64,000 nt of DNA, taken from positions 2,852,001-2,916,000 of the forward strand of contig WWBZ02000073.1 in assembly GCA_011503125.2 (NCBI GenBank), in the 5' to 3' direction. Position numbers and translations under genes: made by a program. Positions within the stretch are counted from its first letter, which is position 1, and each line of letters begins with the position of its first letter. Positions 12,315 to 24,393 of this stretch are shown here, in pieces. The stretch comes from Botryosphaeria dothidea (lineage: Eukaryota > Ascomycota > Dothideomycetes > Botryosphaeriales > Botryosphaeriaceae). The notes beneath the pieces are model-generated. The model saw only the letters and a list, made by a program, of their open reading frames with translations. It was not told the DNA's origin and searched no databases.

Positions 12315-13742
12315 TTGATCATGCAGGATTTTCTGGTAGAAGGGTCATGATTGACTAAGTATGACTTGTGCGAAGGGACTGATGGTATTACGGTGAAGTG
12401 ACAGCACTACTAGCTGGCCAATGGGGTAGAGAGGCTTAGCTTTAGGTCGTTGTGAGGCATCCCTGAGCTCCGGCGTTCCGTTCGCTCTTTGTTCGCTTTT
12501 CATCCACTCTTCGTTCTTTTGGTATGCAGAGGATTACGGCCTCGTGAGAGACGTAGGTATTTCGTCGGCCGCTTCCTCATCATTCGTACGACGGATCGCT
12601 CGGGATGCACACTCAGCGCGGGGTTGTCCATCCTTTTACCTAAATGATCGGCAGCAGGCGGATCAAGTACGCAGACTGGAGTAATCTCGGCACTCTTCTT
12701 CACAGACTCTTGAACAAGATCCATCACGTGTGTACAGGCAGTCAGGAGATGTGGTAGATGTAGTTGCCGGTTACGCCGGAGGTGCCTCGATTGCCCATGC
12801 GTGCAGGCTGACGACGGCACAGTCTCGACGCAATTCCCTCAATCTGGGAGCGACACGATGCCAAGACGATTTTCAGAATGTCGGTCGGTTTTCTGGTTTG
12901 TTGTTCGAACAACACGCGTCGGCGATTCCTCCGGCACGTGATATGATATCAGACTACGTCACGGCAATTGGCCCGCCCGCACACAGGCGAGAGACATCTG
13001 TTCGAGCCCCGACCACGCCTGACGTGTAATTAAACGACGCGACCAGACACGGCCATTCGAGCGGCTTTCCAGACGACGTCTGTCAAGGAGGCGACTCTTC
13101 GTTGGGGCCCATCCCGACGCGGTTAAGTCGACAGTTGTCGTCTGGTCGGACGTCTCCTCTCCCCACAAATTGCAGCGGAACCCGAAAATAGTAAACACAT
13201 TTTGTGGAGCAGTCAAAATAAACCTCCTCCCGCTGTCGATCATCCTCGCGATCCCAGGAACTCGCGGCCAAACGTCATCTTTCTCAGCAAGTGTGCCTGT
13301 AAATCCCGCGCCGGATCTTCGCTTCACCCTCTCACTCGCCCAGCCGCTCCACTAGCACCCTGCAAGGCACCACGGCACCGGCTCGGAGCATCCAGTGCCT
13401 TGTGGAACTCCTCGTGTCCGGTCTTCCGCACTGCCAATTATTGAGCTTGCTGTTACGTTGAGATCGATATGTGGAGAGCCCTCGCCTGCACGCCTCCTGG
13501 ACGGTGCAGGAGCCAGAAGCTCTTCGTCAGCGGCTCGCAGCAGCCCATCGAAGAGATCCTCACTTGGAGAACTTGGCATCATGATCCTCGCTGACGTTAC
13601 CACACTCGATCCAATTTCCACACTTATAAGTATCCTTCTTGCAGCTTGAGTTTCACAATCCTCACGATCAACAGTCCATCGCTCGTCTCCTTCCCTCCTC
13701 CCCATCGTTCGGATTATTGTAATCGTTAAGCTTAATCCCATA
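12315..13742. other. Spacer, promoter of the But2-domain gene
   Basis: No supported gene. A TTATAAG element at 13624-13630 lies 113 bp before the But2 ATG and may be its TATA box. Open frames on the minus strand at 13352-13894 are antisense to the promoter and 5' coding region and show no domain. Confidence 0.45.
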
Positions 13743-15140
13743 ATGAAGTACGCGCTTTCCCCGCTCGCCTTCACTCTGGGAGCATCCGCCGCAGCCCTCA
13801 AGCGGTCGGACTGCTGCTTCCAGCTTGCTGCATCCGGCGGTGCCCAAGGTACCGTTGGCCAGCTCAACGATGGCCAAAACCGTGTCGGCGGCAATTATGA
13901 TGCGGCCAAGTACTGCATCAGCTCGAACGGGGGTATCACCGACGCAAATGGCCGTGGCTGCATCCTCACTCCTCCGACCACGCAGTTCCAGTGTGACGAG
14001 GGCGCCTCTCCCACTACCGGCTTCTCCATCGGCCAGCGCGGCGAGGTTACCTACAACGGTAGCACTCAGTTCTACGCCTGCCCTGCCGCCGACGGTGAAT
14101 ACAACATCTACACCAAGCCGGTCGAAGGCCAGCAGAAGTGCGTCGAGATCACGCTGAACACCGAGGGCAAGTGTGCTTCTGGCAGCCAGCAATCCTCTTC
14201 TGCTCCTGCGCCGAGCACTCCGGCCCAAGGCACCACTCCCGTTGCCAGCGCGCCGCCCGCGAGTACCCCAAGCCCAGGCACCCCTGCCGCGCCCAGCTCT
14301 CCCGAATCCGTCACTTCAATCGTCGTGACGCAGACCACCACCACCACCTGCGATTCCTCCTCCTCCTCCTCCGCCGCCGGCACCCCCAGCGCACCTGCTC
14401 CGGAGCAGAGCTCTGTCGAGACCCCGCCGCCCGTCCAGAGCCCGCCGCCCGTCGCGTCCTCCGAGCAGGGCCAGCCGCCAGCTCCCACGCCGGAGCACAC
14501 CACCCTGACGACGACGCAAGCCGCGTCGACCCAGACCTCCGTCCAGAGCGTGCCCGTCCCCACCCCCAGCGTCCCGGCATCCTCCCAGCCCGCCGGCACG
14601 CCCTCCACCCCCGCCGCAGGCACACCGACCCCGAGCACCGGCGGCAACGCCTGCCCGACCGACCTCGCCGGCGACTACCAGTACCCGCACCTGATCATCC
14701 CCGTCAACGCGTCGACCCCGTCGACCGCGTACGGCACGCAGTACAACGGCGCCGTCTCGTCCCAGCCGCAGGTGTGCTCGCTCTTCAACTTCGACATCCC
14801 GTCCGGCTGGGCCGGCAGCACCTGCAGCACGCTCTTCCTGCTGCCGCTCAAGTCCGAGCTCGAGACGTCCTACTACAGCCTCTCTGGCAGCGGGCAAGCC
14901 GTGTTCAGCGGGCTGCAGGCGCCGGCCGACGAGAAGACGAGCTGGGCTAACAAGCCCGAGGCGGGCGAGGAGCTTGGGTCTTGGGGCATTGAGGCGGGGA
15001 AGAGGTTTGTTGTCGAGACGGGCGAGTGCAAGGCGGGTCAGACTGTGGGGTATGAGATTTGCGCGCAGGGCGGGCTGGATCTCGAGTGGTTCCAGGATTG
15101 GAACCCCAGCCCGATTGGTCTGTTCGTCAGGAAGTGTTAA
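13743..15140 (+). CDS. Secreted protein with But2 C-terminal domain
   Basis: A single exon of 465 residues. Residues 1-19 are a signal peptide followed by a KR dibasic site (20-21) suited to Kex2 cleavage. Residues 22-140 form a Cys-rich domain (SDCCFQL ... GGITDANGRGCILTPPT ... KCVEITL). Residues 145-305 are a Ser/Thr/Pro-rich linker likely to be O-mannosylated. The rest is the But2 domain (PF09792), with landmarks DYQYPHLIIPV, FNFDIP and CSTLFLLP. Fungal proteins of this layout are extracellular or cell-wall associated with no established activity; the name comes from a yeast ubiquitin-like-pathway protein and should not be read as function here. The GC-rich linker creates long antisense frames that are not genes. 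Confidence 0.9.
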   Translation: MKYALSPLAFTLGASAAALKRSDCCFQLAASGGAQGTVGQLNDGQNRVGGNYDAAKYCISSNGGITDANGRGCILTPPTTQFQCDEGASPTTGFSIGQRGEVTYNGSTQFYACPAADGEYNIYTKPVEGQQKCVEITLNTEGKCASGSQQSSSAPAPSTPAQGTTPVASAPPASTPSPGTPAAPSSPESVTSIVVTQTTTTTCDSSSSSSAAGTPSAPAPEQSSVETPPPVQSPPPVASSEQGQPPAPTPEHTTLTTTQAASTQTSVQSVPVPTPSVPASSQPAGTPSTPAAGTPTPSTGGNACPTDLAGDYQYPHLIIPVNASTPSTAYGTQYNGAVSSQPQVCSLFNFDIPSGWAGSTCSTLFLLPLKSELETSYYSLSGSGQAVFSGLQAPADEKTSWANKPEAGEELGSWGIEAGKRFVVETGECKAGQTVGYEICAQGGLDLEWFQDWNPSPIGLFVRKC

Positions 15141-15299
15141 AAGTATCGGCTTTTGAGAGGGATGGAGTGAGAAGACAGTAATGATGCGAAATGTCTTCAA
15201 AGATAGGGGGGAAATAGTAATGATTGAATGATGGTGGATGGTTTGGAAAGGAATAATGAGGTTAACTTTCTTGACACTGTATTGCATGATAGAACTCTT

Positions 15300-15319
15300 G
15301 GGAAGCTTGAAAGCTTCCC
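15300..15319. repeat. Perfect 9-bp inverted repeat, 2-bp loop
   Basis: GGGAAGCTT and its exact complement are separated by GA, 160 bp past the But2 stop codon. It could be a 3' UTR hairpin or chance; no function is claimed. Confidence 0.5.
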
Positions 15320-17547
15320 GCTGGTAAAAGAGTAGTCCACATATATCTAGTACATACACAGAACAAAAGAACACTTGAACTGAAAACCATCATCTAGACT
15401 AAGCGGTATAAGTTGACTGGCAAGACTGAAGTCCGGTGGTCTAAGAGGAAAGAGATATGTTCCATCTTAGAGAGAGGATGCTAAATTGAGGAAAATCTCA
15501 GAAGCTACAGGCGGGATCAATAATGTTTATCTTGAATTATCAAAGAAGAGGACCACCCAGGTTTTCTTTTTGTTGTTTTTGGTATGTACTGACTGCTTGC
15601 CTTCCTCCTTCCTCACAACGCGGCATTCTTTGTCGGGCGGGAAAGAAGGAAGATGTAAATCTTGTTATTACAACGAGGCAGACGGCGGCCTTCCAAGCCC
15701 AAAAGTTCTTGTCTTTTCTCCGTCTGCGTCACCCGTATTCACCTCGTCGCCGTGAGTCGTATCTTCTTCCTTACATGACAACGGCTTGGTGTACTTTTCT
15801 TTAGTGAAGTTGATGGCAGGCATGACGGACTTTTGCTTTGGGGTTGGGAAACACGGGTGTTCGTGATCAACGATGGTGCGAGAAGGATAATGCAGATGCT
15901 ACTGGCCTTCCGCCTCTTATACATACCAAGTGCTTCGATGCTATTGAGATGTGGATCATGTAAGGTGAGCGCATGCGGTGGCGGGGAGATCTACACGCTG
16001 ATGAAAGAACAGCGGCGTCTATTGAGGTGCGCTTTGGGATGCTTGGCATGAACTCCCGACAAAACATGTCGATTCTTGGACAAGCAAACTCTCCAACGTC
16101 GTTTGAGAAGATAAAGCCACCCATTGCGAGCTGATGTGAACAGACTTGGCCAGGCATTGCCGACCCCAATACTTGGCATGCAGGTTTACTTGTTTGGGTT
16201 AGTGAGCAATGACATCAACTCTCGATTGCACGAGAGAAACTTCGTATATCGAAAATGACGGAATGACGGATGGTTTGGCTCAGGTTCGTATTGCAATTTT
16301 GTCTGGCTGTGCTGCAGAGTTACAATAGGCAGCCCAGACCTTGGCCTGCAGGAGATTTATTGAGGATTCTATGGGTCTCTTTCGTATTCGTACATACATA
16401 TGACTTAATACGTGAAAGATGAGTGTAATTTCAGGTACGCCAATGTCACATGTAGAACCATTTAGGCGGTTTTGTGAGGTGGGGTTGAGTATTATTGCGA
16501 CATAACATCATTGTGGGCGGTTTAAGCACTTACTGTGGGGTATTCAAGCATCCATTGGTGTTCAGGTTAGAAAGGCTGGTTACATTCAGCCTGGACGAAT
16601 GCTTCAACTTCCTATGGTAAGGGCATATTGCAATATTGTTGGATCCGACCTCATATCAATATTCAAGACTCGGGATCACTTCTTGAGCCGATGAGGGATT
16701 TCTTTGAGCAGCTGACCTGGGCGCTCCGAAATCTCTTTGGTCTTCCGCAGGCAGGGCTCCTTTTTGCCGCGGAAATGCCGCAAAGAAGGAAATAACTTTA
16801 AAGAGCTCGCTACCACACACCCACTCGGGAGAATGCCACCGAGGACCGCAAGCCTCCATGAAATCGTGTACAGGTACATCAGCTGAGCAGAGGATGGCAG
16901 CCAGTCACCGTCAAGCGCGTACGAAACATGTTTCTGGAGTTCTCCGCCACGGCTGCCGCGAACTGCCGTTCCGCTCTCCCGCACCACCACCAACGGCGCA
17001 TGTTCGGGTAAACATATACAAGCATTGGGGAAAAACCGACCCAAAGCGCGCGCTCCCATGACTTCAGCTCGGCTGCAATATGTAAATGTGCCGGACTGGT
17101 GCCGTGGTGCTAACGGTAAGAGGCATCTTGTGCGAAAATGCGGGGTCCGGAATGTGGAGGGGCGTCGCCGGTGAGATGGGAGAGTCGCTGTACTTGGTCA
17201 CTGAGCCGAGCAGAGAACGGGCTCGCCGGACTCGGAACATCCGAGACCGAGAGTGAGCACGGGTTTTGTTGGTAGCTCGTGACCGGCGCGTGTCATTGTG
17301 GCTGTCTCTTGGTCAAGTCTTGTGTGGGCGGAGATGAATGCTTGGGGAAGCTTTTGCGGGGAACCATAGACGCCACCCGAGGGCACTAAGTGGTGACGTC
17401 GGCCCTTTCCACGTCCCTGGCTTCTGCCGCCACTTTTTCCTGATGGGATTGAATGGCGTGAAAAAGTAGCAATGGCCAAGCCATGAAAAATCTGTGAGAG
17501 AGGGGTTGCACATTAGCCGTTGCCGTAGATGGCTTCGAGTAAGAACC

Positions 17548-17554
17548 TATAAAG
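17548..17554 (+). promoter_or_regulatory. TATA box of the GH3 beta-glucosidase
   Basis: TATAAAG lies 77 bp upstream of the ATG at 17625, a usual spacing for a regulated fungal gene. Confidence 0.45.
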
Positions 17555-17624
17555 AGGGGGCTTCAACGCGCCGTTGGGAGCCGTGGTCAGGCCGCCCGCT
17601 GTGCTTGAGCTTCTCCGAAAAAAA

Positions 17625-20429
17625 ATGACGGTAGCCAGCTCCCAGATTTCGGTTGTTCCGCTGCTCACTCTTGCACTGTTGTGCCCGAGGCCAGCTTTGG
17701 CTCAGGCAGTAGCTTCTCCAGAAACCATTGCGGCGCAGGAGCTCTTCTGGTCATACAATCGTTCCCCGCCGGTATACCCCAGCCGTGAGTGCACTGGGCC
17801 CAATTCACCTTCGCGACACTTCACTGACTCCAGCTCACAGCCGAGGCCAATGGCACGGGGGATTGGGCTGCCGCCTACGAGTATGCCACCACACTCGTCG
17901 CGCAGATGACCAACGAAGAGAAGCAGAACCTCACCTTCGGCTTCTCTTCCACAACAAATGGATGCAGTGGAACTTCCGGGTCCGCGCTCCGCGTTGGCTT
18001 TCCTGGCTTGTGTCTGAACGACGGCCCGGCAGGCGTTCGTGGAACTGAGCTCGTCAGTGGCTTCGCATCTGGTGTTCACGTCGCAGCGTCTTGGAACAGA
18101 GACCTTGCAAAAGCGCGTGGCCAGGCCATTGGACAAGAGTCAAAAGCCAAAGGAGGTAAGTACCTGAAGTCTGCTTTGCGTCCCTCTTCTGACTTGCGCT
18201 GCAGTGAATGTATGGCTCGGTCCCGTCATGGGACCGCTGGGACGCACCGTATTGGGGGGCCGCAATTGGGTAAGTGTTGTACAATGCGCCCCCGTTTGAT
18301 TATCTACTGACAATAGCCGTACAGGAAGGCTTCTCCGTCGACCCCTACCTGTGTGGTATCTTGAACGCCGACACCGTCATCGGCGTGCAGGAAAACGCCA
18401 TCGTCTCCGCCAAACACTACATTGGAAACGAGCAGGAGACAAACCGCAACCCTACTTCCACGACCGGCAACGCATCGGTGTCTTCGAACATTGATGATAG
18501 GACAATGCATGAGCTGTACCTTTGGCCATTCCAGGATGTCGTCAAAGCAGGTGCAGGTATGACTGAGAACCTTTTCGTCCACCTTGACACAGGCAGGAGC
18601 TGATAATTTCAATAGGCTCGGTCATGTGCTCGTACAACAGGATCAATGGATCATATGGATGTGAGTAATCATCAAGCAAAACTATGTAACATTCAACTGA
18701 CAGCATCTAGGCCAAAACAGCAAGACTCAAAATGGCCTACTGAAAACCGAGCTTGGATTTCAAGGCTTCATTGTGAGCGATTGGGGTGCGCAACACGCAG
18801 GTATTGCCAGTGCGGATGCTGGCTTGGACATGGCTATGCCAAATTCCGAATACTGGGATGGTAACCTCACCATTGCTGTCGAAAACGGGACATTTGCGCA
18901 GTCCAGGCTCGATGACATGGCTAAGCGGTAAGTCCTCCTTGATCGCTGTCTTCATCCCCCCCAGCCTATTGACCATCGAATACAGTATCGTGGCGACTTG
19001 GTACAAACTTGCCCACTTCGAGCCCGGCACGGGTGTTCCGTACGACCTGCTCTCTCCGCATGAGGACCAGAAGGTTACAGCGCTGTCACCTGATTCTAAG
19101 GACACAATATACCAAGGTGCCGTTGAGGGACATGTGTTGGTCAAGAACGTCAACAATGCTCTCCCTCTAAATTCTCCTAAGATCCTCTCCCTATACGGCT
19201 ACGACGGCCCTGCTCCCACAACAGTGAATCCAGGAAGCGGCTTCAGCAAATGGACTCTTGGGTTCAACAGCATCAACATCTCCGATGCCGACCTGCTCAC
19301 CTTCTTCTCCGGGTCGCTCTCAGACGAAGACATCCCACAGGCGGCATACGGCGGCACTCTCATCAGCGGTGGTGGAAGCGGTGCTGCAACGCCTCCTTAC
19401 ATCTCCTCACCCTTCGACGCCTTCGCCCAGCGCGCCTACGAAGACAGCACCCAGATCTTCTGGGACTTCACCTCGCAGGACCCGAACTACGAAGCCGGCT
19501 CCGACGCCTGCCTCGTCTTCATCAACGCATTCGCAACCGAAGGCGTAAGTATAAAAATCCCCAACGTCGGAAAAGGAAAAGGAGGCTGACAATGGATGAA
19601 CCACCGCCAGTTCGACCGCACCGCCCTGACAGACCCGTGGTCCGACACGCTCGTCACCAACGTGGCCTCCAAATGCCCCAACACCATCGTCGTCATCCAC
19701 AACGCCGGCATCCGCCTCGTCGACGCGTGGATCGAGCACCCCAACGTCACCGCCGTCGTCTACGCGCACCTGCCCGGCCAGGACAGCGGCCGCTCGCTCG
19801 TGCCCCTCGTCTACGGCGACGTCTCCTTCTCCGGCAAGCTGCCCTACACGGTCGCCAAGGCCGAAGCCGACTACGGCAGCCTGCTCGAGCCGGTCCGCGC
19901 GGACAACGTGTCCGACTACTACACCCAGGCGAACTTCACGGAGGGCCTGTATCTCGATTACAGGCACTTTGCGGCGCAGAACATCACGCCGCGCTACCCG
20001 TTCGGGTTTGGCCTCAGCTACACGACGTTCGCGTACGGCGCGCTGGACGCGCAGTTGACCGTCGCGAGTCCGCCGGAGGCGGCGCCCGCGGGAGCCGTTG
20101 TTGAGGGCGGCTTGGAGTCGTTGTGGGAGACGCTGGCGACGGTCACGGCGACGGTCACGAACACGGGGAACTACTCGGGCGCGGAGGTCGTGCAGCTGTA
20201 CGTGGGCATTCCGTATGCGGATACGCCGGCGAAGCAGCTGCGGGGGTTCGCGAAGGTGCCGTTGGAGGTGGGGGCGAGTGAGGAGGTGACGTTTGCGTTG
20301 ATGCGGAGGGATTTGAGCGTGTGGGATGTGGAGAGTCAGGGGTGGGTGTTGCCGAGAGGGACGTACCAGGTGTATGTTGCTGCGAGCGTGGAGGATGTGA
20401 AGCTGACGGGGAGCTTGGTAGTTGAATGA
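17625..20429 (+). CDS. Secreted beta-glucosidase, glycoside hydrolase family 3
   Basis: Eight exons: 17625-17784, 17841-18155, 18205-18269, 18325-18556, 18616-18660, 18711-18927, 18986-19544 and 19611-20429, giving 803 residues. A signal peptide (hydrophobic core [10 protein letters not shown], probable cleavage after ALA or AQA) is followed by the GH3 barrel. The barrel has [21 protein letters not shown] (Lys-His substrate loop) and GFIVSDW, whose Asp296 is the nucleophile by family rule. The alpha/beta sandwich domain follows and includes [11 protein letters not shown]; a fibronectin-III-like C-terminal domain begins near [11 protein letters not shown]. These enzymes release glucose from cellobiose and aryl-glucosides outside the cell. 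All junctions keep frame and restore family motifs, for example NGSYGCQNSK across exons 5 and 6. The gene looks intact. Confidence 0.93.
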
Positions 20430-22213
20430 GGTGGATTTAGTGGGTACGGCGGTGGTGGGCTGTCTACATAATGAGGGATGTCGATGGTTGACGAAGTAAT
20501 TTCCTGTTCCCTGAGTTAGACAGGTCTAATGTGCGGCATGAGTTGCATACCCGCGCGTCACTGGCTAACCTCGTGGTGAAGTTTATGACTTGTGCCATTT
20601 AGTTTTCATCAAGGCGATTTAGTTCCGGCATACTTTCAGGGCAAGTGGTCTTCGTTCTTCCAGGCAACCTTTACTCAAGTCGCTGGGCCAGGATAATCTC
20701 TCTCGATGGGATGGCAGAGGATAGCTCTTACAAGGTGAAGACTCTGTTTCTTCACTTACCGCACTGCAAGTGTAGCCTCGATGCTCTCGGTCAGGATGCG
20801 AACGAGTCAGACAAAAAGGCGGAGATGGAGAAGATGCTGCGACAAATGGCGGAGGAGCGAAGGAAGAATTGTTTTCCCTGACAGGCAGCAACCAACGTCG
20901 GGAAAGTGGTTGCCGCCGGCTGCACTTCCCACACTCGCCCGACGCGTCCAGACTCATCGAGAACGGCTTGCTACATCGTCTACGCCATGATCAGAGCATC
21001 CCGAGTCATACAAGCGCTTCACCGCAGTCTACGCCGCCCAGCTGTCCGCACTGCTGCATGAAAGCGGTCAGCCAAACAGCCCTACAGTGACTCGCCTCCC
21101 GGCCCCCACCCAACACCCACCTCCATTCAACACCACGACACAGCCGCGCTCGTCTGCAGCTCTGCCGATCGTCACAGCCCGTGGATGGTGTGAGCCTTGC
21201 TGCTCCCCACCGACGCGTCTACGCCCCGTTTCCATTGGCCCGCACAGCGACCACGTCTCGCACTGCGCCGCGCCCGCGCAGCTCCCGCCATGCCCCAACC
21301 GGCAATCCTCAACCCTGGCCAGCCGTCAAACGGCCTTCAAACAAGCGCGTCGTTCCAGCGCTCCGGCTCGTGCTGCGAAATTAGCGTCACGGCAAGTCTT
21401 GCGATTGGTGCTGGTGGGGACCCATGCTTTCGCTTGTTTGCTCCCGGAAGATTGTTGATGGGCGGCAAGAGGGAAAGTGGGTGGATGAGGCACAGCACGA
21501 CGACCAACGCTAAAAAAAACACTCCCAGAGTTAAGTAAAGGAACAACGGCCATCCCGGCTACGGCGCACGGCCCGGACACGCCCCTCAAACTGTCGACGA
21601 AATGATGCGAATTTGTCCGCGCTTCGACTATCATGGCTAGACACAGCCCGCTTCCATTGCGGCGTTGAGCTCTTGAGTCGGCGCAAGAAATGAAAACAGT
21701 ATGAAGACCAGGCCATGCATTGAACGCTTGGTCCGTGAGGAACCTTCATGCAAGGGTAGGTTGTTGCCTTGGGCGTGTGGAGTCTGTTCGATTGCCGCCC
21801 ATCGTCGACTCGACCATGACCGGTGGTCGCTTTTCTGGAAGCCCGGTTCGCGTCGCTCGGCGGTTTGTGCGTTGCGGGAACTGGCCCGTGGGGGAAGGCC
21901 TGCCGGCTCGTCACATTCCAGCTTTCTTGGATATGTCTGCTGTCTTTAGGAACGCGGCGTAGTAGCCAGCGGCGTGGCAGCCGGCGTTGGTGTTGATAAA
22001 TCTCCTTCATTTCCGCCCCCTCAGAGGCTACTTAAGTCCGCCCACCTTCCACCTCTTGGCCCTATCGTATGGCCTCAACTCTCTAATTTGCCATTTCCGT
22101 TTCATATCAAAGATCGTTTTCCTTTTCACGGCCTCTCTCATACCTGCGTTTTCAACACCCACGATTTCTTCCACTCTTCACTTTTGACCTCGCCATTTTC
22201 CATTTCAGCCGAC
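20430..22213. other. Spacer, 1.8 kb
   Basis: No supported gene. Several short frames overlap on both strands but none has a domain, a signal peptide or a plausible splice pattern. The last 200 bp are pyrimidine-rich and probably hold the leader of the gene at 22214. Confidence 0.45.
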
Positions 22214-22753
22214 ATGAGCCGCTTCTCCTTCTCAACTACCTGCTCCTCGCCAACCTCCACCCTCTTCTCTAGCCCAACAGCCTCACCCGCCCTTCCCACC
22301 TCCGAAACACTCTCACCACACTCGTCCCTCGCGGCACCCCCTACCGACCACTGTCACTTGCGCCGGACACCCCTCTCTCCCGACGGCCTGCCTCGCTCCC
22401 CCAACCCAAGCATCCATTGGAACCGCCTCAACTCTCCCGGAAACACGCCAACCATCTCGCCCTCCCCGCCTCCACGTCTTCCCGACTCGGCATCCACGAT
22501 CCTACAATCCAATGCATCATACCTTCCACAAGCACCTTCACCGGGACCGGAGGGGAACACAAGGTCCTTCCAGATGGCCGTAACCGCACCGCATGATGAC
22601 TCGAAAGCGATGAAGGATGGTAACGGCCTCAAACGCTTGGGTCGCTCCGTGGGGAACGGGCTGAAGCGCTGTTCCAGCTGCTTCAAGCGGCGGCCGGATA
22701 ACCCTGATGAGGTCGAGGAGGTGCCGAAGCCGCCGCACTGGTCGGAGCTGTGA
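22214..22753 (+). CDS. Hypothetical Ser/Pro-rich protein with basic, Cys-containing C-terminal end
   Basis: A single frame of 179 residues, not recognised. Residues 1-110 are dominated by Ser, Pro and Thr with several S/T-P sites (for example TPLSPDG), suggesting a disordered, proline-directed kinase target. The end is different: basic, glycine- and cysteine-containing (RSVGNGLKRCSSCFKRRP) and finishing in an acidic/aromatic tail (KPPHWSEL). ATG 22214 was preferred to the open frame reaching back to 21974 because the upstream part is pyrimidine-rich leader-like sequence. No introns, signal peptide or membrane segment are visible. It could be a small regulatory protein; a chance frame is not excluded. 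Confidence 0.5.
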   Translation: MSRFSFSTTCSSPTSTLFSSPTASPALPTSETLSPHSSLAAPPTDHCHLRRTPLSPDGLPRSPNPSIHWNRLNSPGNTPTISPSPPPRLPDSASTILQSNASYLPQAPSPGPEGNTRSFQMAVTAPHDDSKAMKDGNGLKRLGRSVGNGLKRCSSCFKRRPDNPDEVEEVPKPPHWSEL

Positions 22754-24393
22754 ACGAGATAGCACCGATATTTTAGGTTGAAGGGTTGAGCATGTCGAAG
22801 GGCTTCGAGGTTTGCGTTGGCTGTTCTGATCATTCATTTTGTATCCCGGAACGGGATGTTTGAATTTTGGGCGGATTTCTGAGCGTTCTTTCAAGGCATT
22901 ACGAATTCTAGGTGTTGGTGGAACTTTCTCGTGATATTCAGTAAGGGGTATGCTTATGCGGCTCTCGTTTGTACTTTGAGGATGATTCGCAGTGCTGTTG
23001 GCAGAGATTGCTCGTCATCATTAGACTGATATCATGTACAACTTGACATTCGATGCGCTTTAGAAGGGTTTGGTCTGGTCCTGCAAATCTCCCGGCCTAA
23101 CCGGAGCCAATGGCCAGTTAACTAGTTCGCCCGCAACCGAACTAGATAACTGGCCATTGGCTCCGGTTGGTGTCTTCCTAGGTTCTGTTTTTTATTGTGG
23201 TTGGATTGCAACAACCAGTTCCCGAAAGGCTCTCATTCTATTTCCGACACCGGCCGGAGCATTATAAGTTTATTCTCGGAAGGCTTGAAGTCGAGCATAC
23301 TGGTTTCTTTAATACCATTGACATCTCTGTGGAGTAAGCTTTGTCAAGTGCGGCTCGCATGACGTGTCACGAGAGACATCCACAGCTAGTGTGGGCATGC
23401 GCGCCCTACATTTCGGGCCACCCGTGCCGACAGTTCAACTGGCGGGTGTTGCTTTTAAACCCCACGGTGGATCCTCGGCTTGAAGATAACCAATCCGTTG
23501 GATTTCCAGTAGTGGTAGATGTTTCACTGACCGCCGAATGAATCCCGACTTTTGCGTTCTTTCAGCCAGGCTCGAGCCTGCTGGCCCTCCGCTGATCTTA
23601 CCAACTTGCCTCCAATGCTTAGAAACTGTCTAGTGAAATATTGCGCGGATGTAATTTCAGTCGATGCTGCCCCTCAACATACCCCAATATTGAAAGTGCT
23701 CATTGTGTGGCGCTCATCAGGTCGCCGAGGCCACACAGCTGCGCCGAGTCTCACAACATCCCCAGCCCACCCGCCAGAAGTGGCCTATCGATCTTCCTTT
23801 ATCACCAACAGTTCATGATCTGCAAAACAGAGTTAGAGATCAAACATACGAACTATGTCTTAGGTTCATAGCTCTATTCTATCAGTGCCATGACGGATGT
23901 ACTGACGAGCCATTCCAGACAGCCTTGGGGAAACGGACTTTGACGACGCCGTCAGCTGATCAAGGTCGCTGATGGCTTTTGCTGTTGCCTTTGGGAATGG
24001 GTCCCCCCGGGGGTTGCGTATGAGATTTCCAGGAAACTGATGTCCCTATTAGTTCCCGTCACTGTGATGGAGACAGCACTGACGACATCTACACGCTCGG
24101 TCAACAGCAGCTCACGCTCAACAACAGGGCCTCGAGCTTCAAGTGTTACTTGAACTCGATTCATGTGATGTGTTGGCCAAAAGCAGCTGGCATCGTGTTT
24201 TTTTGTTCGTCATGTATTCCCTACCACAGCATCTATACGCAATATATCACGTTCCAGTGCGCTTTCAATTACTGTTCAGTATAGTAACAAACACTTAGTG
24301 GTATCCGCAGGTAGTCAAAACTAACCATCAATCCTCACCCCTGACACCCCTCCAGCTCGTCCCCACACCATCTCCACGCACTCACCTCGAAAA
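22754..24393. other. Spacer containing a long foldback
   Basis: No supported gene. Apart from the inverted repeat at 23099-23168, only short compositional frames are seen. Confidence 0.45.
23099..23168. repeat. 31-bp inverted repeat with 8-bp loop (one mismatch)
   Basis: Arms 23099-23129 and 23138-23168 are complementary at 30 of 31 positions, and a G-U and a C-G pair extend the stem by two more. The loop is CCCGCAAC. The core reads GCCAATGGCCAGTTA and its complement. No gene overlaps it; the PMS1 stop lies 1.2 kb downstream. It could be a tiny foldback transposon, a small-RNA precursor or a recombination relic. Confidence 0.9.

Larger units (their letters stand above)
15141..17624. other. 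Spacer, promoter of the GH3 beta-glucosidase
   Basis: No supported gene; a 127-residue minus-strand frame at 16676-17059 has no recognisable feature. Two sites fitting the carbon-repressor consensus SYGGRG (GCGGGG at 17140, GTGGAG at 17154) lie about 470 bp before the glucosidase ATG. Such sites are common by chance, so a CreA role is only a suggestion. Confidence 0.35.

Noticed and set aside
14316..15374. 352-codon minus-strand frame opposite the But2 gene
   Set aside because: Arg/Gly-rich composition mirrors the GC-rich linker codons; the + strand frame has signal peptide and domain landmarks.
16676..17059. 127-residue minus-strand frame
   Set aside because: No domain, no splice partners, and it overlaps other frames of similar length in the glucosidase promoter.
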